Below the pieces are notes generated by a model that was not told the DNA's origin, made no database searches, and saw only the letters and a program-made list of their open reading frames with translations. Positions 24,963-35,734 of a stretch of DNA of 64,000 bases are shown piece after piece (position 1 is the stretch's first letter; the number at the start of each line of letters is the position of its first letter). The stretch spans positions 1 to 64,000 of the forward strand of contig JAMKCH010012472.1 in the NCBI GenBank assembly GCA_023653785.1, given 5' to 3'. Source of the stretch: Ophioderma brevispina (taxonomy: Eukaryota; Echinodermata; Ophiuroidea; Amphilepidida; Ophiodermatidae). The translations under genes were made by a program, and so were the position numbers.

Positions 24963-25083
24963 TATAATTAATGTCTGCTTTATAATTACTACCCAACAAA
25001 ATCAAAACTATTAATTGGCATTACTCAAAGCGGATAAGATTATTGATAACATATTGAATTATTTGGTGGCAAAATATCCTAGA
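24963..25083. repeat. 121-bp exact duplication, left copy
   Basis: From TATAATTAATGTCTGC to ATATCCTAGA this segment is identical to 25327-25447. A 223-base sequence found only once in the window and a 21-base T run separate the copies. After this copy the sequence continues CGCATAACCCCC. Confidence 0.95.
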
Positions 25084-25326
25084 CGCATAACCCCCGCAGC
25101 CGCGAGCAAGTGGCTGTAAGCCTGCTAGAACTAACACGGGGATCCGTCTGCTCATTCAGTCCACGGTAAGGGTATTTAGCTGGCTGACTTTGTTTTCAGT
25201 TTGTAGACTTATGGACCCATATTTTTCACATTCATGCGGGGACAATTGAATATTAATTATTAAAGAACAATATACAGATGTTGAATCTTAAAAAGGAATT
25301 TTATTATTTTTTTTTTTTTTTTTTTT
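25084..25326. other. Spacer between 121-bp copies, ending in poly-T
   Basis: The first ~130 bases are GC-richer than their surroundings (CCCGCAGCCGCGAGC and similar), and the end is ATTTTATTA followed by T. The T run is 25307-25327 (21 bases, its last T shared with copy 2). It may be an insertion, or the unique end of one contig at a scaffold join. Confidence 0.6.
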
Positions 25327-25447
25327 TATAATTAATGTCTGCTTTATAATTACTACCCAACAAAATCAAAACTATTAATTGGCATTACTCAAAGCGGATA
25401 AGATTATTGATAACATATTGAATTATTTGGTGGCAAAATATCCTAGA
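25327..25447. repeat. 121-bp exact duplication, right copy
   Basis: Identical to 24963-25083 and continuing into different sequence (TCAACACATTATTACTAC). An open frame of 76 codons starts inside it (25379-25609, ATT/ATG-poor start) with fair composition but no recognised domain. Confidence 0.95.
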
Positions 25448-25987
25448 TCAACACATTATTACTACTGTGCAGATTATCTTACAACGCATGTGTGGCCTAT
25501 AATTCTTACTCCAATACTCAACAAGAGATACTTATTTTGCTTTTATACATGGGTGCCGATTGATGAGGGACGGGCAACGATTGAAAAATGTTGTAAATGG
25601 ATTACATAGACTTCACAACTCTTTTAGTAGTTTCAAACGCTGTCGGATACCTAAGCCGTGTTTTACGTCTGCAGCTCGACATTAGCTAGGTTGTGATACA
25701 AACGGTTTCTCTGTATAAACAGTATTTGTCTGGGATTTTGTTTTCCTCACATAGCAGAAATGGCGATGATAGAAGACAAGAAGTATAATGTTAACTAAAA
25801 TATGAACTTCACCCGCCAGACCTGTTTTTAGCATTGGAAAGAACATGTTTGTTTTTTTTTCGATTTTATAACAAGTTTTGTGTCGAATATATTTCGAAAA
25901 TATATTTGACGCCCAATTAGGTAACAAAAACTATCCGTACTTTACTCTTTAACGGCATCAAAACTGCCTACTCCGTGTGGATATGAT

Positions 25988-26055
25988 GGAGGTGACGGGG
26001 GTAGGGAGAAAGAGAGAGAGACAGACGACAGAAACAGATAGACAGACAGACAAGT
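25988..26055. repeat. GA/GACA microsatellite
   Basis: GAGAAAGAGAGAGAGACAGACGACAG leads into GATAGACAGACAGACAAG; a simple-sequence repeat. Confidence 0.8.
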
Positions 26056-26264
26056 AAACGCAGGTATACTTGTGTGGCCTTTCTTTTGTTAAAATTAGCA
26101 AATTTAGACACACAATTATCAAATTGCGGGAATAAAGCAATGTATAAGAAATGGAGTAACACAAGTATACCAGTTCAGTTAGCAAAACCGCCAGACAGAG
26201 ACAGACGTGTGCGAGTTTGGTGATTTGTAACTTAAACATTTCTGGTCACCGAATGTTGAAAATT

Positions 26265-26640
26265 GGTAATTTGTAATTTTATTTATTCTCATTAGACCCC
26301 ATCAGGGTAACAGAGAAGAACATATACAATATAATACACAATGATATGATGATACAACATAAATACAGTAGATACATTTGTAGCACAAAAAGATACAAAA
26401 ATAAGATATTTTACTTAAATTTAGACATAATGATTTTTGCAAAAATTGCAAGTTTTTTAAGCACCATGATATCAGTTGAATTGAAGAGTTTGTTCATTTT
26501 TAAGACATTTGGACGGTTTCTGAAATATGCTGGTAAATATTTAAATCTATCCTCAGTGAAATAATCACATTCGAAAAGAAAATGGAACTCGTCACCAACA
26601 ATATCTTGGTCATTTGGTGATTTTAGCTTCATGTTTGCAT
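26265..26640 (-). pseudogene. LINE RT C-terminus and 3' tail
   Basis: The minus frame 26632-26411 encodes NDQDIVGDEFHFLFECDYF, then RFKYLPAYF and NKLFNSTDIMVLKKLAIFAK, ending in TAA. The GDE.HFLF.C pattern is the C-terminal zinc-knuckle-like motif of many non-LTR RT proteins (C..C...GDE.HYLF.C); the upstream cysteine pair has been lost and the frame breaks. The 3' side (26410 to 26265) reads GTTACCCTGATGGGGTC then GAGAATAAATAAA, a plausible 3' UTR. It is a different lineage from the 20.6-23.8 kb array. Confidence 0.75.
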
Positions 26641-28960
26641 GTTTGTAACAAGTATAGGTATCCTAACATACTCTGTACGTACCAATACTGAAGCAATCTA
26701 ATAAGGGTAAAATCGGATATTTTACTCATAATGTCCGTACGGACACTTACTGCAACACGTAATTCGATGGAGATTCATATCTTTGAACACTGCTGTTTTC
26801 TTCCTCTTCTGTCAATTTTTCAGTTGCAAAAAAAGTAAATAAAAAACGTGAAAAATTAAAATTGACAAATTAAAAAATTTTGTAATTTCAAAATTTTGAC
26901 TCTTTCGGATGAACTACTGATAGTGTCTTTAAAAGTTATACACCACTAACTCACTTATACACAGTAGTCTATGGACAAAATGGCAACTTTGAGCATGTTT
27001 CGTTCACATTTAAAATTCTCACAGAGAAAATACAACAATATCACATAAAAGTAAAACCTAAAATCACCAAATAGTCAAATTTTCAACATGTGGAGACCAG
27101 CTTAGTTACGAATCGCCAAACTCGCAGCACGTCATACCGCCAAACACAAGATTATCTATAGTCGCAAAATCTAGTAGTGGGCAAATCGATGTGAAATTGA
27201 TCAGCGCAGAGTAAGTTTCCTCAAATTTACTGTCCAAGTCATTAGTGCCACTTAGTTTGAGAACACATACCAGTCTAGCATGTCAACCATGATATTCCAT
27301 CACTTTCTTAATATAGCTAGCGCATTTTCAGACATTTTGAAGCAGTTTATCGCTTTATCGATAAGACGTTGCTTACCTCTTGCGAATTTAATTTTGCATA
27401 ACCAAGCCTGATAAACCCCATATACAGATGTGTTTTATCACGCCAAGATTGTAGTTGATTCTTATTTCTCTTACTCTAAAAATATTACGAATAGTTATAC
27501 CAAAGAAAAGCGTCTTTTTGTGATCAGAAGTCATAAACATTATGATAATTGTAACTATATTATATCAACCGATCGATCGTGAACGTTGCCGCTGACCATG
27601 AGGTTGTTTTCTACGTTCGTTATACAATAGGCTAAAACAAATAGCGCTTGGTCACCGTTAGCGTTTCTGTGCAACTGCGCAGTGGAGTAAATATCATCCT
27701 CAGAGCGGCAAAGCGACAAGAACACTAACAAAATTACACTAGAAAACTAGCTAAAACTAGCATAAGGCGATAAATGGGATTGGGAAAACACGCTGTATTT
27801 GTATGAAATTTTGAATTCATTTCTCCTTATGACTCAATTGGACTAGTTTAATAAATCTCGCGAAGAGCCACTTATCCTTTAAAAGAAACGGTCCCCTGAA
27901 CAAAGAACCATATGCAGTTCATGCACATCTCCGTTTATTCAGAAAGAGCAGGACAAACCCTTTATAGGCTTTCCAAATCAGTTCATAGCAATATGAGGAT
28001 ACCGCTTAGCTTTTGAAATACAGTCTAAAATACACTGTTACTTTCATGGATTTCATCTAAATGTCAGCTTTGGGGAAGAGTGAAACCTACGAATGAACAA
28101 CGCAAATATTTATAAGTATTTGCAATACCTTGGGGTAACGACATCGAAGCGCAATTAGGTCTGCACTGCGTTACAGACATTATAAATAAACATTATAATA
28201 CATTGATGATAATGTTTTCGCTCATTAGCTATACAAACAGCCTGTAACTATTGTTGCTGGATAGTCATAGTTTGTATAGTTTGTTGGATTATTGGTTTTT
28301 CGATCAGAATTGACTTTTTTTTTTATTACTGAGAGCACTAGCTAGTGGTTGACTCCCAGTTGCGTACACGAGGTGCAACAAGAAGTAATCAGGAACCATT
28401 TTTGTTTTATTTCGCGCTTGCACTGAATTTTACCCTTACTCGGTAGGATTAATTCTTTAGGGTGGGTCACAAATATACCCATTTTGAATTATTGGACATA
28501 ATTTTTTTTATTACGAACCTAATTTTAGGCTCAATGAAAGATAATACTTCGGTGATTTATTTCATACTACATTTGATGCATTTCCACGTTTTGTGGACCT
28601 AATTAGCGGTATTTGAAAAGTTCCCAGTTTCATTGATATCATAGAGATTTCAGGACGGAGTACTTTGGCATGATCAAGATTTTGGCCCTAAGTACTAAAC
28701 TAAACTTACGGGATTTTATTGGGTTAGTTGAAGGTTGAGTGTTCAACGTGACCCACAGACACAAGAACAGGGTAATTGAAGGCCAACATATCAGGCATTG
28801 TCAGACAAGAGATTTCGGTGTATTGATATTGGAACCATTCAAGTTTTCTTTAAAAACTTCAGAGTTTGTGTTCAACATACCTTGGCACAAAAATTAAAGC
28901 AAACACTTTAAAATTGTTTCGCAAGTGATTAATGAAGTTTTAAACTTAATACTTAACCAC
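26641..28960. other. Unannotated stretch
   Basis: About 2.3 kb of AT-rich DNA with no recognised gene, RNA or mobile element. Only short simple runs are visible, such as the T run near 28315. Confidence 0.5.
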
Positions 28961-28969
28961 ATGCTTAAT

Positions 28970-29178
28970 TAATTAATCCAGTGTTCTCTCTGTGTCACGC
29001 CATTGGTATCTGTGCCGTGCCATTGGCAAAGAGAAGACGTTGAGGTTATTGATGACAGCGCGAATGGTCCCAAAAACAATGAGTAGAATCTCATGTCCGA
29101 TGTCGGCCTTCATTTGTTCTAGATCTTGTATGTAGGTCATGGTGAATTCTCTCCTTTCAAGTATCCCAATAAAAATCC
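28970..29178 (-). other. Short exon-like open frame
   Basis: A minus frame open for ~70 codons, with an ATG at 29139, reads MTYIQDLEQMKADIGHEILL and then IVFGTIRAVINNL before a TAA. It is shorter than most predictors accept and has protein-like composition. No family is recognised and no splice evidence is strong. It ends ~30 bases from the family Y MITE, so it may be a fragment disrupted by insertion. Confidence 0.22.
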
Positions 29179-29209
29179 CATGAATTGGGGTTCAGTGCCT
29201 TATTTTGTC

Positions 29210-29734
29210 TTAAAGAGACACTGGCACATTTGAAAAATATCTTTATCAAGATTTTTCAAAATCGATATTTTGCATGGTTGTAAGGCTTTTATATACAAAA
29301 GCCCTCACCCGAAATGATTAAGACCAAATCAGCTTCCTTATGGGTAAACAGAACGATTTTATAATTTAGCGGTCGCCGGCGACGCTAAATTCAGCAGACG
29401 ACGAAAATGGCGTTTAACACAAGAACACGGATGTTTCCCACGCTATGCACACTGTTTGATCGGTTTATAACCTTTGTGGTTTGTGTATCAGTGAGTACGA
29501 GTCAAAAATATTCATGTAATAAACACATTTGTTGATTAAAGTTATAGAAAACTTAAAAGTTGGCCTACAAATTACCTGGATGTCTTTATCCTCATATCAA
29601 TGTCCCTATCTGTTTTTGGGTATGTTATTTTTATGTGTAAAATATATCTCTGTTCTTCCAATGGCCTAGACTATCATTTGAGAGCAAATTGAAGAAATTT
29701 CATATTTTGTGAAAATGTGCCAGTGCCGCTTTAA
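29210..29734 (+). mobile_element. TTAA-flanked MITE, family Y, copy 2
   Basis: It starts TTAAAGAGACACTGGCACATTT and ends CCAGTGCCGCTTTAA. TTAA lies at both borders and the ends are inverted with a few mismatches. It aligns over its full length with 6521-7074 (shared ACCAAATCAGCTTCC, AGTTGGCCTACAAATTACC, TGGCCTAGACTATCATTTGA). Non-coding. Confidence 0.78.
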
Positions 29735-29735
29735 A

Positions 29736-31600
29736 TCCTTCGCTCTAACCAAGGAAACAGGAAAATCGTTCTTTTCATTCCACTCACAATGAGGAGCTTA
29801 ATACTATAGGCCACAAATGTTACTGAATAAAATATCCTAGATTTCAGCTTTTATTTGAGCCTAAAATTTAGTTCATATCTTAATTATAAGTTAAGTCATG
29901 TTATATGTCGGTAAGTTTACAACAATCATAGCATATCGGCTAACTAACAATTTATGAAAAACACCTAATTGTAATATTTATTAAAGTAAAGGTAGAAGCA
30001 ATAGTTATTGAAGTGACTCTTCTATGGTTCAAAATTATTAGATTGTAGATACGTCCGTATCAATTTCCATACTTTATTGCCGTACCTTTTTTTATAGGAT
30101 AACAACGTGCGAAGTCATCATATTGTTCTTTCAAAGGAGTCACACTTTTTTTGTTATCGGATTATGAAAGCGATACGTTAGACATAATTATCATACACTT
30201 TAATAGATCGTTTGTGATAAATAGTTATATACATAAGCAACTAAAAATGACTGCTCAAATATCCCTATGGCGTTGTATTACATAGTATGGAGGTTATTTC
30301 TATTTTATTGCCTATTATGTTCCAATAAAACGGAAACATGTTCAAAAGACGTCAATCCCCACCTGTGGAATCACCTTCTCCTATAGTTTGGTGTATGTCA
30401 TTGAGATGTTTGAACAAGGCCTTGCCGTTTAAAGTTACAAAAACAACCCCCCCAAAAACAAAACAAAAACAAAACAAAACAGCACTTACATTAGTAACAT
30501 AGAGTAATGATTACAAGCCTATCATTTTGCCGGTGTTTAAATGGCATGGCATGCCATTGATTTAGCTTTCTTAACTCTCTTTTTTGTTTTGTTTAGCTTT
30601 TGAATTTTGCTCAAAATTAAGAAACCAGTCACACGTTCTTAATTGCCTCGGTACACACAGTTCAATATAATTTCTTAACCAAAATCTTCCCATATAAGTC
30701 TGTGCGAAGGAAAATGGCAAGGCGAGTAGAGTTCCATATATTTTACAAATACGTCCTGACCAAATTTGAATGTTTCCCTTCTCAGTGATGGATTTAGGTC
30801 CAGCAAAATAATTTCCAGCAGTCCCTCGATCAGTAAGGCTGACAAGATTGTTGGGATGGAATCGGAACAGTGGTAGCATTTGAGTCCTTCTTCAACTGTG
30901 GTATCTAATTGGTACTCTTCTTATGTGAAATAAAATTGCCTTTTTGTACAATTTCTTTTTGGTCTTTTGGCAATAAAGGTTATTTTAATCAAACATATAC
31001 GATTATACTTTTAGCCGTTTTTTTTTCTTTTCATCATTGTCCATCGTGCTTATTTTGTTCAAGTGTTTATTATAATTACGAAAGTGGTCACACACCGTTA
31101 TTTAACCCTATGAATATTCATCAGAACACATCTGGACACTTTCGGAAAAATAACGGTCTGATGAATTTTTCATGTTAACAATAAAGGACTTCTGAAACAC
31201 ACGACACTTCTAGAAAACACCTCAGGCAGTCCAAATGAAGAAATAATAGTCGAACTGAAGTCATGCAAATTCCTTCGACACATATAAAGGGGTAAGTCAG
31301 GAAATGCGTTCTCTTCTATTTTTATATTTTTATGTTACAGAAGATTGCCCGATCAGACAATGGAATATTGGGATATTCTGACAACTGTTAACATAACACG
31401 TGATTACGCGACGCACAGATTTTTATGTGCGTGGTGGCTTTGCGAACACATGACGACGCCCCAGGGAAATCGTTATGTGTAGTCTTAAGCATACATGTAT
31501 GTATAGTCTTATATGCGTTTCAATTCTTACTTTATTTTTATGCCACTCTCTTCATAGACTGCATGTTAATAGCGACAAATTGACAAAATATAGCACCATT
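29736..31600. other. Unannotated stretch with a CAAAA-rich tract
   Basis: An A/C-rich simple tract (CAAAAACAAAA repeats) lies at ~30440-30481. Two overlapping minus-strand open frames at 30571-30900 have plausible composition in different frames; that overlap makes both doubtful. No domain recognised. Confidence 0.45.
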
Positions 31601-31667
31601 TCCCACACCGTATGCCAGACCAGGGCCAACAACCTCCCCAGAGGTCGTTAAAGGTGCATCGCGATTT

Positions 31668-31810
31668 GGTGTCCCCTAAAATGTACAACATTTCTGATAT
31701 TTTGCACGCCTGATTTTTCTTTTTGGTACAAATATTGTGAATTTCTAATTTTACTATAGGGGCAAATACTAAATGCAGCCATGCTATATATTGAAATTGA
31801 TGCAAATACA
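31668..31810. repeat. Dispersed repeat fragment, family W copy 1
   Basis: GGTGTCCCCTAAAATGT and then TTTTGGTACAAATATTGTGAA, TTCTAATTTTACTATAGG, TATATTGAAATTGATG align with 46493-46690 (GGTGTCCCTAAAAAATGT, TTTGGTTACAAAAATTGTG). The GGTGTCCC.AAAA start is typical of mariner-like inverted ends, but no second end was found. Confidence 0.55.
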
Positions 31811-31901
31811 AACCACCTTTGTGTTCACGTTCAAGTCATTCCTGTAGCCAAGAAGAAAATCTATTGGGGTCTTATTTATATGAAACTACTACATCTACTG
31901 C

Positions 31902-32250
31902 ACTGCCCACAATGTGCCCTGTGAGGGCACATTGGGGCAGTGGGATCTGCGCTCGCCTCATAAGCACAATGTTGTGGGTTCGAGCCCCGCTGCCGCCCAA
32001 TATGATTGTGCACTTGGCCCCCAGGGGGGTACTTTACCTCGCTTCCCTTTCTCCACCCAGGAGTATAATTGTGTGACCAGCATATGCTGGGAATGCAAAA
32101 CAGACTCGCTGTTCGGGAAGATGGCGACCCCCCCCCCCCACCCACACACACCAGCACATTAATATGAGGGAGTCTGGTCCAAACGCCAATTACAGAGAGA
32201 TGGGCACCCGCCTGCGGGCGCAACAATTTGCATTTGCATTTTACATATCA
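31902..32250 (+). mobile_element. tRNA-derived SINE with snap-back 5' end
   Basis: Bases ~31934-31998 are a tRNA-like head: GGGGCAG at the start pairs with CTGCCGCCC at the end, the box A region contains GCGCTCGCCTCATAAGC, and box B is GTGGGTTCGAGCCCC. This is the polymerase III promoter layout of tRNA-derived SINEs. A non-tRNA body follows and ends in ATTTGCATTTGCATTTT, a short tail repeat. Just 5' of the head lies an inverted copy of its first 18 bases: 31902-31920 pairs with 31924-31941 around GTG with one bulge. A C13-like run interrupts the body near 32129. It is too diverged in the acceptor and D regions to be a working tRNA. Confidence 0.8.
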
Positions 32251-32519
32251 CACACTATAGGGATTCCCAAAAATCTTTCGTTGCCCTTTAATTTTATGTG
32301 CTCGCCTGGAATTAGCGTTTTTATTTTTTTGACATTTTCCCTATCCTTATGACAGACCCAGGAGAAACACCCTATGGGTCCCGATGCTATATGTAGTAGA
32401 GCTTGTGTTGTCCTACAATAGACCAAAAAGTAAAAAAGGAGGTTATGGGGTTAAGTTGACCTTCCTACAGCTTGCTACAAAAAATCCGAACAAGATTACA
32501 ATTTTTAAAGCCAAAAATT

Positions 32520-32629
32520 GGGGTCATTGGGTATGTTAACTGAAAAAATGGGGGTTCATTGGATACTAGATGAAAAAAGGTCATTGTGTACCAGATTTAA
32601 AAAAAACCGGGGTCATTGGGTATCGGGAT
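32520..32629. repeat. Degenerate ~30-bp minisatellite
   Basis: About 3.5 units of GGGGTCATTGGGTAT plus a purine/A-rich half (TGAAAAAA) occur in a row: GGGTCATTGGGTATG, GGGTTCATTGGATAC, GGTCATTGTGTACC, GGGGTCATTGGGTATC. It abuts the outer edge of the LTR element. Confidence 0.8.
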
Positions 32630-32632
32630 GGG

Positions 32633-32806
32633 TGTTATGACGTCTCGTAGGCATCAAAGGTCAGAAATACCTTTCAAACACAAATAAATGAGCCTTGTGC
32701 ACAAGTGGTCTGAATTTTATATAATAAAACAGATTTAATGATTTTTGATTGGTTTGGTTCAAGAATTTGGTATGTCCAAAAACAAAATTACATAAAATTA
32801 CACACA
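32633..32806 (-). repeat. LTR, 3' copy of a small gypsy-type element
   Basis: On the minus strand it runs from TGTGTGTAATTTTATG to GACGTCATAACA (TG..CA ends) and aligns with 33476-33680. Shared words are TTTTTGGACATAC, TCTGTTTTATTAT, TTATTTGTGTTTGAAA and CCTTTGATGCC. A TATAAA-like word (TATATAAAATTC) lies in the middle. It follows the truncated gag directly. Confidence 0.7.
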
Positions 32807-33306
32807 ATATTTTTCGCCGCATCAAAACCAGAGGGCTTGGAAGAGTCTGACGAGCTAGCCTGTTGTTTCAATTTGTCTAACTCTAACTGAGCTTCAAGCT
32901 CTTTTTGTTTCATCTCCATTTCCATTTCCCTTTGTTTCATTTCATTTTGCATTTTCATTTCTTTTTGTTGCATTTCTTTTTGCATCTGCATTTGCAACTT
33001 CTCTTTTTCTAATGCAATTTGCAATTTTTCTTTTTCCATGGCCATTTGCTTTTTAAGTTCTTTTAATTTGACTGCATCACTTGTGCCCTGTTCCAGAACC
33101 TCTTCTAACCTATCCAAATATGAAGTATTCCAAACATCTTCCTGGACAAATTTTTCAATCAAATTATATTTGATGACTTGCTTTCTCATAGCATGTTTTG
33201 CTTCAAGTCCTAAATGCTTGGCTAGTTTCATTAACTCAGGCTTTCTCAGCTCATCAAACTTCTCCCAAGGTATTTGCCCAATGAACTCTTCTGGATTAAA
33301 TTCCAT
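32788..33306 (-). CDS. Truncated gag N-terminus of a Ty3/gypsy-type retrotransposon
   Basis: A 172-residue open frame starts at an ATG read from 33306; I prefer this to the in-frame ATG at 33402 because the family's start (MEFNPEEF here) is at this Met. Residues 15-54 form a small helical SAP-like segment (FDELRKPELMKLAKHLGL, then MRKQVIKYNLIEKF), as in the Gag/Pol leader of gypsy elements of fish and marine invertebrates. Residues ~78-155 are a Met/Lys/Glu/Gln coiled coil. The frame then reaches GFDAAKNI, where relatives continue into the capsid-like domain, but here it runs straight into the 3' LTR and stops after VCNFM. No nucleocapsid, protease, RT or integrase remains. Family is by remembered similarity, not search. 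Confidence 0.7.
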   Translation of the reverse strand: MEFNPEEFIGQIPWEKFDELRKPELMKLAKHLGLEAKHAMRKQVIKYNLIEKFVQEDVWNTSYLDRLEEVLEQGTSDAVKLKELKKQMAMEKEKLQIALEKEKLQMQMQKEMQQKEMKMQNEMKQREMEMEMKQKELEAQLELDKLKQQASSSDSSKPSGFDAAKNIVCNFM

Positions 33307-33450
33307 TGTGATTGTACTCTCACACAATATAATATTGACTGACCGAACTACAAGTAGTACATGTAATACAACCCAAATTTTGTATGCCATAAAATTTGGC
33401 ACAAGCTATCAAATTTTATTCTGAACATAGGCTCAAATTTATCTCATTCA

Positions 33451-33473
33451 ATCCGATATGACGAGCTCCCAAT
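33451..33473 (-). promoter_or_regulatory. Primer-binding-site-like sequence
   Basis: Immediately inside the 5' LTR copy the minus strand reads TTGGGAGCTCGTCATATCGG. TGGG-G-CTCGTC resembles the tRNA-Pro-type primer binding site of gypsy elements and many retroviruses, which supports calling the flanking direct repeats LTRs. The match decays after CTCGTC. Confidence 0.55.
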
Positions 33474-33475
33474 TC

Positions 33476-33488
33476 TGTCATGACGTCA

Positions 33489-33519
<31 letters not shown>

Positions 33520-33680
33520 TAGGGCATCAAAGGTTCGAAAATACTTTCAAACACAAATAAACGGGCCTTGTCACAAGTGTCGAATTTTAATAATAAAACA
33601 GATTGAATGATTTGGTAATTGGTTTGGTAAATGGTTCAAATATTTGTATGTCCAAAAACAAATTAACATAAAATTACACA
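33476..33680 (-). repeat. LTR, 5' copy, expanded by poly-C
   Basis: The direct repeat of 32633-32806; on the minus strand it ends GACGTCATGACA just before the primer-binding-like site. It is longer because 28 C (33489-33516) interrupt it. No matching 4-5 base target duplication was found outside the two LTRs. Confidence 0.68.
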
Positions 33681-33689
33681 CAATATGTA

Positions 33690-35699
33690 AGATTATATTA
33701 CTAAGAGTTAACTAGGGTCCTGTGTTGAAAGCCGTTGCAGTCCAACGATTATATGTCCTCACAGCGATACTCCAAAATGACGCCATATTTCACATAAAAA
33801 TCCATGGTATAATCTGCAAATGGGGCTTCTGAGTAATGAAGGTAATTTTGTCCAGCAGTCAATACGACGGGGTTTTCCCTCGACACACTACTATTCTGCA
33901 ATAAGACTGCCCCCCCCCCCAACAAATATACGATCAAAGATTAATTTTTTTTTGGCTACAAATTTAAGTTCATCTCAACTGCAGTTTTACTGATTCCTTT
34001 TTTAGGAGTGTCCAGCTTTCATGAGATTTTTTAGTTGGTGTAATTTGGGGTCTGGTTTCAGGAGTTAAGGCTAATATCTGAGACATTTGACAAACGTTGT
34101 GCCAGTTTCGACTATCCTGATATCAACAAATTGCATGCAATCACCTTCAAACATTCTTATTAAAAATTCAAATAAAAATTAGGTAGAAGTTCTACTCTTT
34201 GTGATATAACAGTAATTTATAACTTTATAATGTCGCAATTGTTTATAAATACAGTAGTATGGGAAGTCATCTCCAAACAGTCCTTGTTGCCTCAGCTTTC
34301 TCCAGTTTTCACAGAAGGTAGAACCATAAAAACACCCTTGCTAAAGTAAACTAAGACCTCTTGAACACCAACCAATCTTTTCTTTTATTGCCCTTTGTTG
34401 AACACTGCTTTCTTCATCTATATCCTCACTGGCATCCCCCTTTGGAGGCAGTGGGAATAGGGGAAGAGTAAATGTCCTCCACATTATAGCGTTCTCCACA
34501 CATTTGTCCCTCAACGACTTGTAGACTGTTTGTTTTTGTCAGCAGTCAAATTCCCCAAATTTCCATGAATTTCATGATTATTGCCCCCTTGAATAGTGAG
34601 TCCCTCATTTCACCAAACATATCATTTCTGTTTGCTTTCACTCAAATTAATATATTTATTAAAAGAATATAAGCAAAAAATGACCTTTTAAAGCTTTTTA
34701 ATATTCTTTTTGTTTGAAAAGGGTATTAATTCCCAAAATGATGCTACATCCTTATACCTTTAGTTTCTTGAAACCTTCAGGTGAACTGGCCCAAGTGGTA
34801 TTTTTATCCTTTGTGTTCAACTGACAATATCCCGCTAGGGTTCATCAAATTGGATGAAATAAAGCGAAGATGCTTAGGATCTTGTCGACCAAACTGAAAG
34901 TCAAAATATCTGGCAAAAATGCCATTTTATATTTTTTTTTTTATAATTTTTAGTTTGATTGTATAGTGTTTTTATTGTGGTACAGTCCTGTACAATCCCA
35001 GGTATGCTACCCCATCCGTCTGTTGCTATTCCTCATAGAGGACCACAAACTGGAATCCCTTTTTTGGATTCCAAAACTGAAGCTTTCTGGCTTAAAAGAC
35101 GATAGCAAACAGTTTAATTAGCCTTCAAACCCGGGGTCTCCAATATTAAAATCCTGGTACTATTTAAAGGCATAAATCTACCATTATGTAGATTCATCTA
35201 GCTATAACTCATATTGTCAGCTCCTGGTTTACCACTGCTGGCAATTTGCACCAGCTTTATACCATCATTTCACAAGTTCCCAAATCTTAAAATAGCTATT
35301 ACCACAGCATCATGCATAACATAACCTAGCACTGTCCAAATCAGATTTCACAACAATTACATCACCTGAAGTTCATCATTCACATTTATAACTCATGGGG
35401 AATCCCAGATCATTTAATGTGTTTTGATCTTAAATCACAAAACAAGTTGACTCAGTTTCTAAGTTTACATCTTTGGGGAATTCCTCACTTCCCCTATTTT
35501 GCAATCTAACAGTCACCTTGCACAAACAACACTAGGGGAATCCCCTGCTCTCCTCTTTTTAGCATAAACAAAGTACTTTTTCCCGTGAGAAATCTTTCTC
35601 AAAATACTCTTTAATCACCATTTTGAGGGTAAACAACATGGGCAAATAAAGTAAGGACCAATCGACATGACATGACGCGTACGCTGTATGTTTAGTGTC
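33690..35699. other. Unannotated stretch with minus-strand coding-like scraps
   Basis: Two minus-strand scraps look protein-like: 33749-33898 (ends YGVILEYRCEDI, stop) and ~34344-34530 (contains KCVENAIMWRTFTLPLFPLP). Neither has a start, a domain or splice support, and they are not in one frame. They may be remnants of a mobile element or a host gene. The rest is AT-rich and featureless. Confidence 0.3.
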
Positions 35700-35734
35700 C
35701 CCCGTCTCCGGGTATCCAGTACACACCGTCCAAC

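Noticed and set aside
24963..25447. Long target-site duplication around an insertion
   Set aside because: 121 bases exceeds known transposon target duplications; segmental duplication or misjoin is more likely.
30571..30900. 102-codon minus ORF and an overlapping second minus frame with good composition
   Set aside because: Two different frames look equally coding, so composition alone cannot decide; no domain recognised.
31876..32226. Overlapping ORFs on both strands across the SINE
   Set aside because: They are translations of tRNA-like sequence (box B gives GLEPTT-like peptides in many genomes).
32788..33402. Upstream in-frame ATG giving a 204-residue version of gag with a hydrophobic N-terminus
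   Set aside because: The first 32 residues come from leader sequence; the family start fits the Met at 33306, so a signal peptide was not called.
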